A stretch of 64,000 nt of DNA, taken from Aegilops tauschii subsp. strangulata (Eukaryota > Streptophyta > Magnoliopsida > Poales > Poaceae). The notes beneath the pieces are model-generated. The model ran no database searches. It was not told where the DNA came from and saw nothing but the letters and a program-made list of their open reading frames with translations. Position 1 is the first letter of the stretch; the number at the start of each line of letters is the position of its first letter. The stretch spans positions 238,616,622-238,680,621 of the forward strand of contig NC_053039.3 of NCBI RefSeq assembly GCF_002575655.3, written 5' to 3'. Positions 24,294 to 36,007 of the stretch are shown here, piece by piece. The position numbers and the translations under genes are program-made.

Positions 24294-24575
24294 ACGGTCG
24301 CCTCGAAGATGAGGTGCTCCTCCAAGATCTGGCGGTCGACACGCATGGCAGCCATAGCGACCTCGTGCGCACGTGCGGTCGCATGCTACTGAGCTCCATG
24401 TTATACTGTGTGCAAAATGGCTATGGGAGGCGCTTAATTGGAGGAGCGGGCAGTGATTTCGGTGGAAGGTGTCGCGCCATCGGTCGGGGCATGTGGGACG
24501 GGAAAGGAGGAGGATGGTGTGGGTGGGGTGTGGATTACCTGACCATATCAACGAGGCCGCGCAGCAAGAATAAGG

Positions 24576-24750
24576 GTCAGCGGCGAGGAGGCCGCGCAGC
24601 AAGAAGAAGTGTCGCCGGCGAGGAGGCGGCGCTGCAAGAAGAAGGGTCGCCAGCGAGGAGGCTGCGCTGCAAGAAGAAGGGTAGCCGGCGTGGAGGCGGC
24701 GCTGCAAGAAGAAGGGTCGCCGGCGAGGAGGCTGAGCTGCCAGTAAGCAA
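24576..24750. repeat. 35-bp minisatellite in left arm
   Basis: Five imperfect copies of a 35-bp unit (core GTCGCCGGCGAGGAGGC then GCTGCAAGAAGAAGG) start at 24576, 24611, 24646, 24681 and 24716. The mirrored array lies at about 31610-31790 in the right arm. Because 35 is not a multiple of 3, the peptide readings through it change frame from unit to unit, so open frames here are artefacts. Confidence 0.85.
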
Positions 24751-25204
24751 CAGTGAAGGTTTGAACTTGGAAAGCAAGGAGGAACAATGGAAATGTGGAT
24801 CTTGGTAGGAGGGAGGGGGCGGGGAGATAGATATTTCCACGGTGGAAAAACAATTCGCTCAGTGCCGCGAGAAACTGGTGCGCAAGTGTGGTCCAAGAGG
24901 GGGTGGTGGACGTAGACAACGAAGCTTCCTGCGTAAGCCAGACAAGATGGTGCGCCAAGATATTTCATATCGCATCCCACACGATTCTTTCTAGTAAACT
25001 GTTTGTGGTATACCTGATTTTTTTCATTATGTTTTGAAAGACAAAATGGTGTTACGGAGGGAAAGGATGGTGTTTGAATTGCAAGAACATTTACGTACAG
25101 TGAACATGCAACTAGTACATGAGTGTCATGTTTAAATTTGGAATTATTCCGGGTTCGTTTGGCATTTTTATGGATTAATTGAGTTTCTGGGCATTTAATG
25201 TGCA

Positions 25205-27990
25205 TAATTCAAATTTGAACTACAAGCACATGCTCCAATGCACCAAAGTTTTTTGAAAAATTACATGTGTGTCTTTGGGTGAATTTATAGGTCCCAAGCA
25301 AGAAATGGGAATGAAATTCAAACATCTGGGCGTCGTGGCTCGGCCAGAAAGATTGAGAAACTTGGTTTTTTAATTCATGTAAATCCAAAACACGCCTGAA
25401 AATCTTGAAACTTGGCATGGTGTCATGACATGGCACCAACATGCTGCGGTAATTTTTTGGCCGAATTGGGACAAGCTTTGGTGTAAGCTTCTTGCAAATC
25501 GGAGCTTCCCTCAAGAAAGCTCGTGGTTCCGAGAGGGAACGTGTCACCTCCGTGTGCGAAATGACATACGTACACTGCCTTCTCCCGCCTTAATTTTTGT
25601 TCACTAGCAGATTATACCAAATAAAAGTATCGTGCTAAATTTTGGAATTATTCCGGGTTCGTTTGGCCTTTTTTATACATTAATTGAGTTTCTGAGCATT
25701 TAATGTGCATAATTCATATTTGAACTACAAGCGCATGCTCCAGTGCACCAAAGTTGGTTGAAAAATCACATGTGTGTCTTTGGGTGAATTCATAGTTCCC
25801 ATGCAAGAAATGGGAATGAAATTCAAACATCTGGGCGTCGTGGCTCGGCCGGAAAGATTGAGAAACCTGGTTTTTTAATTCGTCTAAATCCAAAACACGC
25901 CTGAAAATCATGAAACTTGGCATGGTGTCATGACATGGCACCAACATGCTACGGAATTTCTTTTGGCCGAATTGGGACAAGCTTTGGTGTAAGCTTCTTG
26001 CAAACCGGAGCTTCCCTCAAGAAGGCTCGTGGTTCTGAGAGGGAACGTGTCACCTCCGTGTGCGAAACGAGATACGTACACTGCCTTCTACCGCCTTAAT
26101 TTTTTTTACACGGGCAGGTTAGACCAAATAGAAGTATCCTGCTAAATTTTGGAATTATTCCAGGTTGGTTTGGCCTTTTTTGTACATTAATTGAGTTTCT
26201 GCGCATTTAATGTGCATAATTCATATTTGACCTCCAAGCACATGCTGCAGTGCACCAAAGTTGGTTGAAAAATCACATGTGTGTCCTTAGGTGAATCTAT
26301 AGGTCTCATGCAAGAAATGGGAAATTCAAACATCTAGGCGTCATGGCTCGACCGAAAAGATTGAGAAACTTGGTTTTTTAATTCTTGTAAATCCAAAACA
26401 CGCCTGAAAATCATGAAAGTTGGCATGGTGTCATGACATGGCACCAACATGCTGCGGTATTTTTTTGGCCGATTTAGGACAAGCTTTGGTGTAAGCTTCT
26501 TGCAAACCGGAGCTTCCCTCAAGAAGGCTCGTGGTTCCGAGAGGGAACGTGTCACCTCCGTGTCTGAAACGAGATACGTACACCGCCTTCTCTCGCCTTA
26601 ATTTTTTACACAGGCAACTTAGACCAAATAGAAGTATCGTGCTAAATTTTGGAATTATTCTGGGTTCATTTGGCCTTTTTTATACATTAATTGAGTTTCT
26701 GCGCATTTAATGTGCATAATTCAAATTTGAACTACAAGCACATGCTCGAGTGCACCAAAGTTGGTTGAAAAATCACATGTGTGTCCTTGGGTGAATTTAT
26801 AGGCCCCCCATGCAAGAAATGGGAATGAAATTCAAACATCTGGGCGTCGTGGCTCAGCCGGAAAGATTGAGAAACTTGGTTTTTTAATTCCTGTAAATCC
26901 AAAACACGCCTGGAAATCATGAAACTTGGCATGGTGTCATGACATGGCACCAACATGCTGCGGTATTTTTTTTGGCCGAATTGGGACAAGCTTTGGTGTA
27001 AGCTTCTTGCAAACCGGAGCTTCCCTCAAGAAGGCTCGTGGTTCCGAGAGGGAACGTGTCACCTCCGTATGCGAAACGAGATATGTACACTTCCTTCTCC
27101 CGCCTTAATTTTTTTACACAGGCAGATTAGACCAAATAGAAGTATCGTGCTAAATTTTGGAATTATTTCGGGTTTGTTTGGCCTTTTTTATACATTAATT
27201 GAGTTTCTGGGCATTTAATGTGCATAATTCAAATTTGAACTAGAAACACATGCTCCAGTGCACCAAAGTTGGTTAAAAAATCACATGTGTGTCCTTGGGT
27301 GAATTTATAGGTCCCATGCAAGAATGAAATTCAAACATCTGGCGTCGTGGCTCGGCCGGAAAAATTGAGAAACTTGGTTTTTTAATTCCTGTAAATCCAA
27401 AACATGCCTGAAAATCATGAAACTTGGCATGGTGTCATAACATGGCACCAACATGCTGCGGTAATTTTTTTGGCCGAATTGGGACAAGCTTTGGTGTAAG
27501 CTTCTTGCAAACCGGAGCTTCCCTCAAGAAGGCTTGTGGTTCCGAGAGGGAACGTGTCACCTCCGTGTGCGAAACGACATACGTACACTGCCTTCTCCCG
27601 CCTTAATTTTTTTACACAGGCATATTAGACCAAATAGAAGTATCGTGCTAAATTTTGGAATTATTCCGGGTTCATTTGGCCTTTTTTATACATTAATTGA
27701 GTTTCTGCGTATTTAAGGTGCATAATTCAAATTTGAACTACAAGCACAGGCTCCAGTGCACCAAAGTTGTTTGAAAAATCACATGTGTGTCCTTGGGTGA
27801 ATTTCTAGGTCCCATGCAAGAAATGGGAATGAAATTCAAACATCTGGGCGTTGTGGCTTGGCCGGAAAGATTGAGAAACTTGGTTTTTTAACTCGTGTAA
27901 ATCCAAAACACGCCTGAAAATGATGAAACTTGGTATGGTGTCATGACATGGCACCAACATGCTGTGGTAATTTTTCTATCCGATTTGTGA
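25205..27990. repeat. Tandem array of a ~0.5-kb unit (about 5.5 copies)
   Basis: Units start near 25213, 25718, 26226, 26725, 27232 and 27731, giving periods of 499-508 bp. Each contains AACTACAAGCACATGCTCC, CATGGTGTCATGACATGGCACC, AAGCTTTGGTGTAAGCTTC and CATTAATTGAGTTTCTG. Repeated 60-90 codon frames in the array are not conserved as proteins. The right arm holds only about two units in reverse complement (30380-31150). Confidence 0.92.
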
Positions 27991-28569
27991 AGGCACACAC
28001 ATTAACAATCAAAAAGTCATTTTGGAACAAGTGTTGTCACGTTACAAATCGGAAACACAAGTATTATTGAAACCGTGGGCGTTCTACTTACCAATTACGT
28101 GCCACCATGTGTCCCTTTTTTATTGGCTAGGAGGTGTCGTGCGGGGTAGCAATTTGAGTATGGGAGGCGGCGATCAGACCCCTGCGCGTGCTCATCGGGA
28201 GGAGAGCCCTTTGACCGCTACCCGCCACGCATCTCCCTCCCAACGTCTCCATTAATGGCGCCCGAGCCCCTGTTCTCGTGGCTATATGTCTCACTGGACT
28301 GAGATTTTAGAGAGAAAAATGAAAATCTGAAAAGAAAGTTTTGCACGGATCTTGATGTAAGATCTGACGGACCTATATAGCATCGACTGTGACTTATAGC
28401 AAGCACGATGAATATAAGGATGATGACAGTGGATAATAATTGTCTTACATATTTAGGAACATAATTAAAAAAAGCCACATGCGGCAACGCCCGAAATACA
28501 CAAGGGCAAAAGAAGAAGGAAGACAACGATCTGGCTCGTTGATCTCTACGTTGCTGCAGGCCGCGGGAA

Positions 28570-29241
28570 CTAGTCTTCGTGGCGAGCGGCGATGAGCTCT
28601 TTCTTGTCCTCAAGATGCTGCTTGAGAGCACCCATGGATTTCTCCACCAGCCTTCTGCGCTCGATGCGCAGCATGGGATTCTCGTCCATAAGTTTCTCGA
28701 TGATGACGTCGGTCCTCTTCAACAAGGCAGTGGTCTCCTCCTACTGCTCCGCACATCCGACGATCTTTGCCCTCAGCATGTCGCGCTCGTCCCGGAGCTT
28801 CGCATTGCTCTCATTTAGTTGTCGGATGACGCCGGTAGCCTCTTCAAAAGAGGCTTTCATGTCATCCTGCAACCTCGCCTAGCCGGAGATCTGATCCATC
28901 TGGCTATGGACGATCGCATGCATGCGCCTGTAAGAGTCCTCACCTGCTCGCGAGACATTTTCCTAGGCTGCGGCAGCGCGGGAGGACATTTCTGCTGCAT
29001 TCGTGGCGCGGCGGGACATCTCTTCTGCTTCCGCGGCGCGGCCGGACCTGTCTGCTGCATAACCGGCGTGACGGGACGTGCGTGCTGCTTCGGCGGCGTG
29101 GCAGGACCTTTGTGCTGCTACGGCCGTGCGGCGGCACATGCCGGTTGCGTTCGCGACGAGGTGGAACATCTCTCGTGCTTCCGCTTCCATGCTCGCATCT
29201 CCCTGGTGGCAATCTCTCGACCCAGAACTCACGCTGGCCAT
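28570..29241 (-). pseudogene. Unknown coiled-coil gene of the composite, interrupted by three TAG codons
   Basis: One minus-strand frame of 224 codons runs from ATG 29241 to a TAG at 28572-28570. It is broken only by TAGs at 28965-28963, 28881-28879 and 28743-28741. A TATA box (TATAAATA, 29339-29332) lies about 90 bp upstream of the ATG. The N-terminal half contains about seven 10-residue repeats rich in Ala and Arg, encoded by a 30-bp minisatellite at about 28966-29185. The C-terminal half is strongly helical and charged (RQLNESNAKLRDERDMLRAK, EKLMDENPMLRIERRRLVEK), a likely coiled coil. I do not recognise the family. It lies between the two inverted arms and is probably an accessory gene of the class II element. 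Confidence 0.55.
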
Positions 29242-29331
29242 GGCAGACGCAAAGGGAACGATGATGAATGACTTGTTTGTTTTTGTGGATGAGGAGTTGA
29301 GGAGGAATGTGCAGTCATCTTGGAGTAGTAG

Positions 29332-29339
29332 TATTTATA
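29332..29339 (-). promoter_or_regulatory. TATA box upstream of the TAG-interrupted coiled-coil gene
   Basis: The minus strand reads TATAAATA, 91 bp before the ATG at 29241, with a purine/CAAG-rich leader between them. The spacing fits a plant TATA-driven promoter. Confidence 0.5.
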
Positions 29340-29639
29340 ACCGAGTAGTAATACACTCCTAAGTGGGAAACCGTTTAGGTTTTGATAGGTGTGAACAGGT
29401 TTGCAATTTGGAATGTGACGGGACGCATGCTCAAAATTTACTGACGGTTATAAGTGCGGCACTATTCCCGGAAGGCGTAACGTGGGCACGTACGCCTTCT
29501 TGGCCGTGTACGTGGCGTTTGCACCATAGGGTGCACCGCAATAGGCAATGTCAGCACACGTCTTGCTCCAACAACCGTGCGCGCTCGTTATTACCATTGC
29601 GCATGCTTCATTTAATTAGAATGTGTGTTTCCGTCTAGC

Positions 29640-30108
29640 GCACACACGTTGACCTATCTAACTGTTTCAGTTTGTTGTGGCTAATCGCAAACAGTTCATC
29701 CATGTGAAGTGTATGCCATCAATCGCAGACACTTTGCCCGTTTCTGTTCTGTTGCCTAATCGCAAACAGTTAATCCTTCTGAAGTGTATGCCCTCAATCA
29801 CACACACCTTGATCTGGCTGACCGTTTCTTTTGTGTTGCCTAATCACAAACAGTTCATCCGAGTGAACTATATGCTGTACATGGCACACACCTTCATCAG
29901 GCTGCCCGTTTCTTTTGTTCCGCCTCATCGCAAACAGTTCATTGGACTGAACCGTATGCCCTGCATCGCACACGCAACTAAAATCTGAACCGTGTTTGAT
30001 GGCTCCGCCATCACAAACGTTTTGCACGTTTTTTGACGGTTCTTTTACACCACCGTTTGTGATTATTGCATCGCACACAGTTTCGTCGAAGGGTCTCTGG
30101 TCGTAGTG
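29640..30108 (+). mobile_element. CACTA-type terminus with ~83-bp subterminal repeats
   Basis: About four imperfect 80-84 bp units (GCCTAATCGCAAACAGTTCATC core, near 29680, 29755, 29838 and 29921) precede further CACAAACGTTT-type motifs. The region ends GGGTCTCTGGTCGTAGTG at 30108, so the reverse strand begins CACTACGACCAGAGACCC, a CACTA-style terminus. The following triplet TCG may be a 3-bp TSD. I found no matching CACTAC end on the left side of the window, so the other end is deleted or outside. Confidence 0.6.
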
Positions 30109-30119
30109 TCGCGTTGGCA

Positions 30120-31920
30120 GCATCCTGCTGCAGTGAAGGGCTCTCCTCCCGATGAGCACGCGCAGGGGTCTGATCGCACGCCTCCCGTACTCAAATAGCT
30201 ACCCCGCACGGCATCTCCTAGCCAATAAAAAAAAGGGAGGCGTGGCGGCACGTAATTGGTAAGTAGAACGCCCAAGGTTTCAATAATACTTGTGTTTCCG
30301 ATTTGTAACGTGACAGCACTTGTTCCAAAATGACTTTGTTGATTGTTAATGTGTGCGCCTTCGCAAATCGGACAGAAAAATTACCACAGCATGTTGGTGC
30401 CATGTCATGACACCACGCCAAGTTTCATGATTTTCAGGCGTGTTTTCGATTTACAGGAATTAAAAAACCAAGTTTCTCAATCTTTCCGGCCGAGCCACGA
30501 CGCCCAGATGTTTTAATTTCATTCCCATTTCTTGCATGGGACCTAGAAATTCACCCAAGGACACACATGTGACTTTTCAACCAACTTTAGTGCACTGGAG
30601 CATGTGCTTGTAGTTCAAATTTGAATTATGCACATTAAATGCCCAGAAACTCAATTAATGTATAAAAAAGGCCAAACAAACCCGGAATGATTCCAAAATT
30701 TGGCACAATACTTCTATTTGGTCTAATCTGCCTGTGTAAAAAAATTAAGGCGGGAGAATGCAGTGTACGTATGTCGTTTCGCACACGGAGGTGACACGTT
30801 CCCTCTCTGAACCACGAGCCTTCTTGAGGGAAGCTCCGGTTTGCAAGAAGCTTACACCAAAGCTTGTCCCAATTCAGCCAAAAAAATTACCGCAGCATGT
30901 TGGTGCCATGTAATGACACCATGCCAAGTTTCATGATTTTCAGGCGTGTTTCGGATTTACAGGAATTAAAAAACCAAGTTTTTCAATCTTTTCGGCTGAG
31001 CCACGACGCCCACATGTTTGAATTTCATTCTCATTTCTTGCATGGGACCTATAAATTAACCCAAAGACACACATGTGATTTTTCAACAAACTTTGATGCA
31101 TTGGAGCATGTGCTTGTAGTTCAAATTTGAGTTATGCACACTAAATGCCTAGAAACTCAATTAATGCATAAAAATGCGAAACGAACCCGGAATAATTCCA
31201 AATCTAGACACGACACTCATGTACTAGTTGCATGTTCACTGTACGTAAATGTTCTAGCAATTCAAACACCATCCTATCCCTCTGTAACACCATTTTCTCT
31301 TTCGAAACATAATGAAAAAATCAGGTATACCACAAACAGTTTACTAGAAAGAATCGTGTGGGATGCGATATAAAATATCTTGGCGCACCATCTTGTCTGG
31401 CTTACGTAGGAAGCTTCGTCGTCTACAGTCCACCGCCCTCGCTTGAACCACACTTGCGCGCCAGTTTCTCGCGGCACCGAGCGAAATTTTTTTGCCACCG
31501 CGGAAATATCTATCTCCCCGCCCCCTCCCTCCCACCAAAAGCAACATTTCCACTGTTCCTCCTTTCATTCCAAGTTCAAACCTTCACTGCTGCTTTACTG
31601 GCAGCTCAGCCTCCTCGCCGGCGACCCTTTTTCTTGTAGTGCCGCCTCCTCACCGGCTACCCTTATTCTTGCAGCGCCGCCTCCTCACCGGCGACCCTTC
31701 TTCTTGCAGCGCCGCCTCCTCGCCAGCCACCCTTCTTCTTGGTGCGCGGCCTCCTTGCCGCCGACCCTTCTTCTTGCTGCGCGGCCTCGTTGATATGGTC
31801 AGGTAATCCACACCCCACCCACACCATCCTCCTCCTTTCCCGTCCCACATGCTCTGACCAACGGCGCGACACATTCCACCAAAAACACTGCCCCCTCCTC
31901 CAATTAAGCGCCGCCCACAG
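30120..31920. repeat. Right arm of the large inverted repeat, part 1
   Basis: This is the reverse complement of 24426-28220, but shorter because the 0.5-kb array has about two units here instead of 5.5. It contains the mirrored 35-bp minisatellite (31610-31790). Plus-strand frames of 76-116 codons across the minisatellite are not proteins. It ends at CACAG (31916-31920), where element D is inserted, and resumes at 36805. Confidence 0.82.
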
Positions 31921-33807
31921 TGTAACATCCCAAAATTCTAAAATTTGGAATGTTATAATAAATAAATAGTTTTGATTGATTGATTGTTTGTTGTGTGATT
32001 GATTGAGTGAAATCTGATTTTTTTTTTGGAAAGTTGAATGAGAGGGAATGAGATGACTTTCCCCGACTTTCACTTTGCCTTTCGATATCCATGAATTCAA
32101 ATTCAATTCAAACACAAAACCCTAGAGAGAAGATGATATGACTTCTTCCATTTAAATAAATGAAAAGGGTTTTTGAAAAGATTTGAATTCTATTTGGAAA
32201 TATTTCAAATTATAGAACTTTATGCAACTCAATGATTTTCTTGAGGGAAGATAAAATGACTTCTTCAATTATATGCAATATGAGTTGGAAGTTACAAAGA
32301 ATCAAATTGAAAGTCATTTGGAAGTATTTTGAAACTCCCTTTCAATTTGGAATTATTTGGATTTTATTCAAATTATTTTTCTCCTAAAAATAAATAAATG
32401 GAAACCAGGGTAAAATGATTCCCTTCAATGGAAAATTAGGAGAAAATAAATTTGAAATCATTTTGGTATTTTAAAAAATGATTTTTATTGAGTTTTATTG
32501 CAATAGCAGTGCTGTTTGAATTTTTTTTCTGATTTTGTGTGAATTTTGTTTGAACTTTAGAAATAGTCCATGCTATAGGAAATTTGTTTCTGAAAATTTT
32601 GATATATTATATGTCTATGTATAATTTCAGTTCTTTTACTTTTTCTATTAGTTTTAGTCTCTGCTAAAAAAAGGGGGAAATCCCAGGCACGACCAGGCCA
32701 ACCGGACCAGCCAGCCACCCGACGCGGCCCACCAGCAAGCCGAGCCGGCCTGCTCCACCCGCGCCGCGCCCGAATCCCCTCTCCGTCGGTCGCCCGATCC
32801 CTTTCCCCTCTCTCCTCTCTCGCTGACGCGTGGGACCCGCTGTCGCCTTCCTCCTCCCGCACGCAACGGCCCGAGCCGGATCGCGCCGCCGCCACAGTAT
32901 CCCGGATCTCTCGGGATCGAGAATCCCCTCGCCCAACCCCTCCTCCAAGTCTCTGGGCTATAAAAGCCCCTCCCTCTCGTCCGATTCCCCCCTAAAGCCC
33001 CCTACCCCTCTCTCTCATCTTGCCGGAATTGCTCGCCGGAGCCCGAGCTCCGCCGCCTGCCATTACTGCTGCAGCGCTCCACTCCGACCACCTCGTCGCC
33101 GTCTGAACCCACCACCGACCCCTCCTCGCTCACCGGCACCTCCCCAAACCCTCGCCCAAGCTTCAACGCCTCCAGAACGAGCTCGCCGTCAACCACCGAA
33201 CGTCACCGTCGCCGTCGAGATTGCCCCGCTCGAGTCTGTCGTCCCCGACCCTCGTCGACTCCACCCACGTGGCTGTTGCTGTCGTCCGCATCTCCTGGAG
33301 TCGCTGCCGTTGCCGGAGGACCACCGGAGCAGCTGGGTGCGTCGACCCGAGCCGCCAGAACCTCGCCGGAGTCACCCCACCGCCGCGGTGAGCTCTCTCT
33401 CCCTCCTCATCCGTCCGATCTACTTTATACGACCCAGATTAGATTAGAATCGAACGGTTAGGTTTTTTTTATTAGATCGGTTCAGGTCTAGTCGTTTTAG
33501 CCGATCGTTCTTTCTGTCTTAGCCCGTACACGTTTGTGTTATTTTACGACCGAGCGCTAGATAGTACAGATCGCCCACCACCCTGGCCCGATAGCAGTAG
33601 GCCACGTAGCTAGTGCCCGATTGTTTTTTTGTTTTGATTATCGTTTCTGTTTTAAAAACAAAATAGTTCTGACTTTATATTGCTTATAACTTTTATGTTT
33701 TAGATCCAAATTTGGTGTTTCTTTTTGCATTAGTTTTATAATTTCTTGAAGTTTCTACTAGTGCAATTGGATTTCATATTTGACTTGTTTAAAATTGAAT
33801 TTGATGA
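31921..33807 (+). repeat. Element D left palindrome arm (LTR, plus orientation)
   Basis: This is a 1887-bp LTR segment starting TGTAACATCCC. It holds an AT-rich first part, a GC-rich part (32690-33400) with a TATA-like CTATAAAAGC at 32957-32966, and an AT-rich end. A 205-codon Pro/Arg-rich frame (32830-33447) recurs in the other arm but has no domain and looks like a GC-rich chance frame. Confidence 0.87.
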
Positions 33808-33854
33808 GGGTTTAAACCTAATCGATTAGCCGTGTCCCCGGTAACGGCCAAATT
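33808..33854. other. 47-bp spacer at the centre of the palindrome
   Basis: This unique sequence between the arms contains GGTTTAAACC and TAATCGATTA, themselves small palindromes, followed by CGTGTCCCCGGTAACGG. It would be the loop if the arms paired. Confidence 0.8.
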
Positions 33855-35741
33855 TCATCAAATTCAATTTTAAACAAGTCAAATATGAAATCCAATTGCA
33901 CTAGCAGAAACTTCAAGAAATTATAAAACTAATGCAAAAAGAAACACCAAATTTGGATCTAAAACATAAAAGTTATAAGCAATATAAAATCAGAACTATT
34001 CTGTCTTTAAAACAGAAACGAAAATCAAAACAAAAAAAACAATCAGGTACTAGCTACGTGGCCTACTGCTATCGGGCCAGGGTGGTGGGCGATCTGTAAT
34101 ATCTAGCGCTCGGTCGTAAAATAACACAAACGTGTATGGGCTAAAACAGAAAGACCGATCGGCTAAAACGACTAGACCTGAACCGATCTAATAAAAAAAA
34201 CCTAACCGTTCGATTCTAATCTAATCTGGGTCGTATAAAGTAGATCGGACGGATGAGGAGGGAGAGAGAGCTCACCGCGGCGGCGGGGTGACTCCGGCGA
34301 GGTTCCGGCGGCTCGGGTCGACGCACCCAGCTGCTCCGGTGGTCCTCTGGCAACGGCGGCGGCTCCGGGAGATGCGGACGACAACAACAGCCACGTGGGT
34401 GGAGTCGACGAGGGTCGGGGACGACGGACTTGAGCGGGGCAATCTCGACGGCGGCGGTGACGTTCGGTGGTCGACGGCGAGCTCGTTCTGGAGGCGTTGA
34501 AGCTTGGGCGAGGGGTTGGGGAGGTGCCGGTGAGCGAGGAGGGGTCGGTGGTGGGTTCAGACGGCGACGAGGTGGTCGGAGTGGAGCGCTGCAGCAGTAA
34601 TGGCGGGCGGTGGAGCTCGGGCTCCGGCGAGCAATTCCGGCAAGATGAGAGAGAGGGGTAGGGGGCTTTAGGGGGGAATCGGACGAGAGGGAGGGGCTTT
34701 TATAGCCCAGAGACTTGGAGGAGGGGTTGGGCGAGGGGATTCTCGATCCCGAGAGATCCGGGATACTGTGGCGGCGGCGCGATCCGGCTCGGGCCGTTGC
34801 GTGCGGGAGGAGGAAGGCGACAGCGGGTCCCACGCGTCAGCGAGAGAGGAGAGAGGGGAAAGGGATCGGGCGACCGACGGAGAGGGGATTCGGGCGCGGC
34901 GCGGGTGGAGCAGGCCGGCTCGGCTTGCTGGTGGGCCGCGTCGGGTGGCTGGCTGGTCCGGTTGGCCTGGTCGTGCCTGGGATTTCCCCCTTTTTTTAGC
35001 AGAGACTAAAACTAATAGAAAAAGTAAAAGAACTGAAATTATACATAGACATATAATATATCAAAATTTTCAGAAACAAATTTCCTATAGCATGGACTAT
35101 TTCTAAAGTTCAAACAAAATTCACACAAAATCGGAAAAAAAATTCAAACAGCACTGCTATTGCAATAAAACTCAATAAAAATCATTTTTTAAAATACCAA
35201 AATGATTTCAAATTTATTTTCTCCTAATTTTTCCATTGAAGGGAATCATTTTACCCTGGTTTCCATTTATTTATTTTTAGGAGAAAAATAATTTGAATAA
35301 AATCCAAATAATTCCAAATTGAAAGGGAGTTTCAAAATACTTCCAAATGACTTTCAATTTGATTCTTTGTAACTTCCAACTCATATTGCATATAATTGAA
35401 GAAGTCATTTTATCTTCCCTCAAGAAAATCATTGAGTTGCATAAAGTTCTATAATTTGAAATATTTCCAAATAGAATTCAAATCTTTTCAAAAACCCTTT
35501 TCATTTATTTAAATGGAAGAAGTCATATCATCTTCTCTCCAGGGTTTTGTGTTTGAATTGAATTTGAATTCATGGATATCGAAAGGCAAAGTGAAAGTCG
35601 GGGAAAGTCATTTCATTCCCTCTCATTCAACTTTCCAAAAAAAATCAGATTTCACTCAATCAATCACACAACAAACAATCAATCAATCAAAACTATTTAT
35701 TTATTATAACATTCCAAAATTTAGAATTTTGGGATGTTACA
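33855..35741 (-). repeat. Element D right palindrome arm (LTR, minus orientation)
   Basis: This is the reverse complement of 31921-33807, with the same length (1887 bp) and a few percent of substitutions and 1-bp indels. It ends with GGGATGTTACA. Confidence 0.87.
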
Positions 35742-36007
35742 AACCTACCACACTTAAAATGAATCTCGTCGTCGAGATTCGAAAAGGCTAGCAAGAAAGG
35801 TTAGGGTTTGGGGGTCTTCTAGCAAATCCATCAATCAGAATGGTCTAGTGTGCTACCACACTTAAAAACAAGGTTACGGTTCCAATAAACTCAGATACTT
35901 CCTCTGGAGTGCCGACAATATCTGTCTCTTCACATATCTTACAATAGCTCCTTCATTAACGCTCTTCTGTCAGAAGCATAGCGTTTTCCTCAAAATCATG
36001 GGTCGCT
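35742..36007 (-). other. Element D internal remnant with polypurine-side sequence
   Basis: On the minus strand this runs into the LTR with CGAATCTCGACGACGAGATT, then TTAAGTGTGGTAGGTT, then TGTAACATCCC. This is the usual 3' internal end of Tekay/Del-like gypsy elements. It is the only internal sequence left; gag-pol is gone. Confidence 0.7.

Larger units (their letters stand above)
24294..28220. repeat. Left arm of a large inverted repeat (DNA-transposon-like composite)
   Basis: This segment reappears in reverse complement at 30120-31920 and, after element D, at 36805-36940. Landmarks are shared in mirrored order: a CATGCTACTGAGCTCCA block, a 35-bp minisatellite, TTTCTAGTAAACTGTTTGTG, the 0.5-kb repeats and CTCATCGGGAGGAGAGCCCT. 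The left end is cut by the insertion of element A. It carries a possible coding fragment (MAAMRVDRQILEEHL, minus strand near 24360) that is also in the right arm. It is probably one end region of a class II element or a fold-back structure; the superfamily is uncertain. Confidence 0.8.

Noticed and set aside
24291..25205. 304-codon minus frame near the 35-bp minisatellite
   Set aside because: The minisatellite period is 35 bp, so the repeat units are read in different frames. The mirrored arm does not keep the frame.
25205..27990. CRISPR-like array
   Set aside because: The units are 0.5 kb with no short repeat-spacer pattern, and the genome is that of a plant.
32830..33447. 205-codon Pro/Arg-rich frame repeated at 34216-34833
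   Set aside because: It lies inside the palindromic LTR arms and has the composition of GC-rich LTR DNA. Differences between the arms are mostly amino-acid changing, and there is no domain.
33830..33854. Primer-binding site at the palindrome centre (reverse strand TGGCCGTTACCGGGG)
   Set aside because: It resembles the TGGCGCCGTTGCCGGGG primer site of other gypsy elements, but the adjoining LTR sequence does not end in CA. It may simply be LTR sequence forming the loop.
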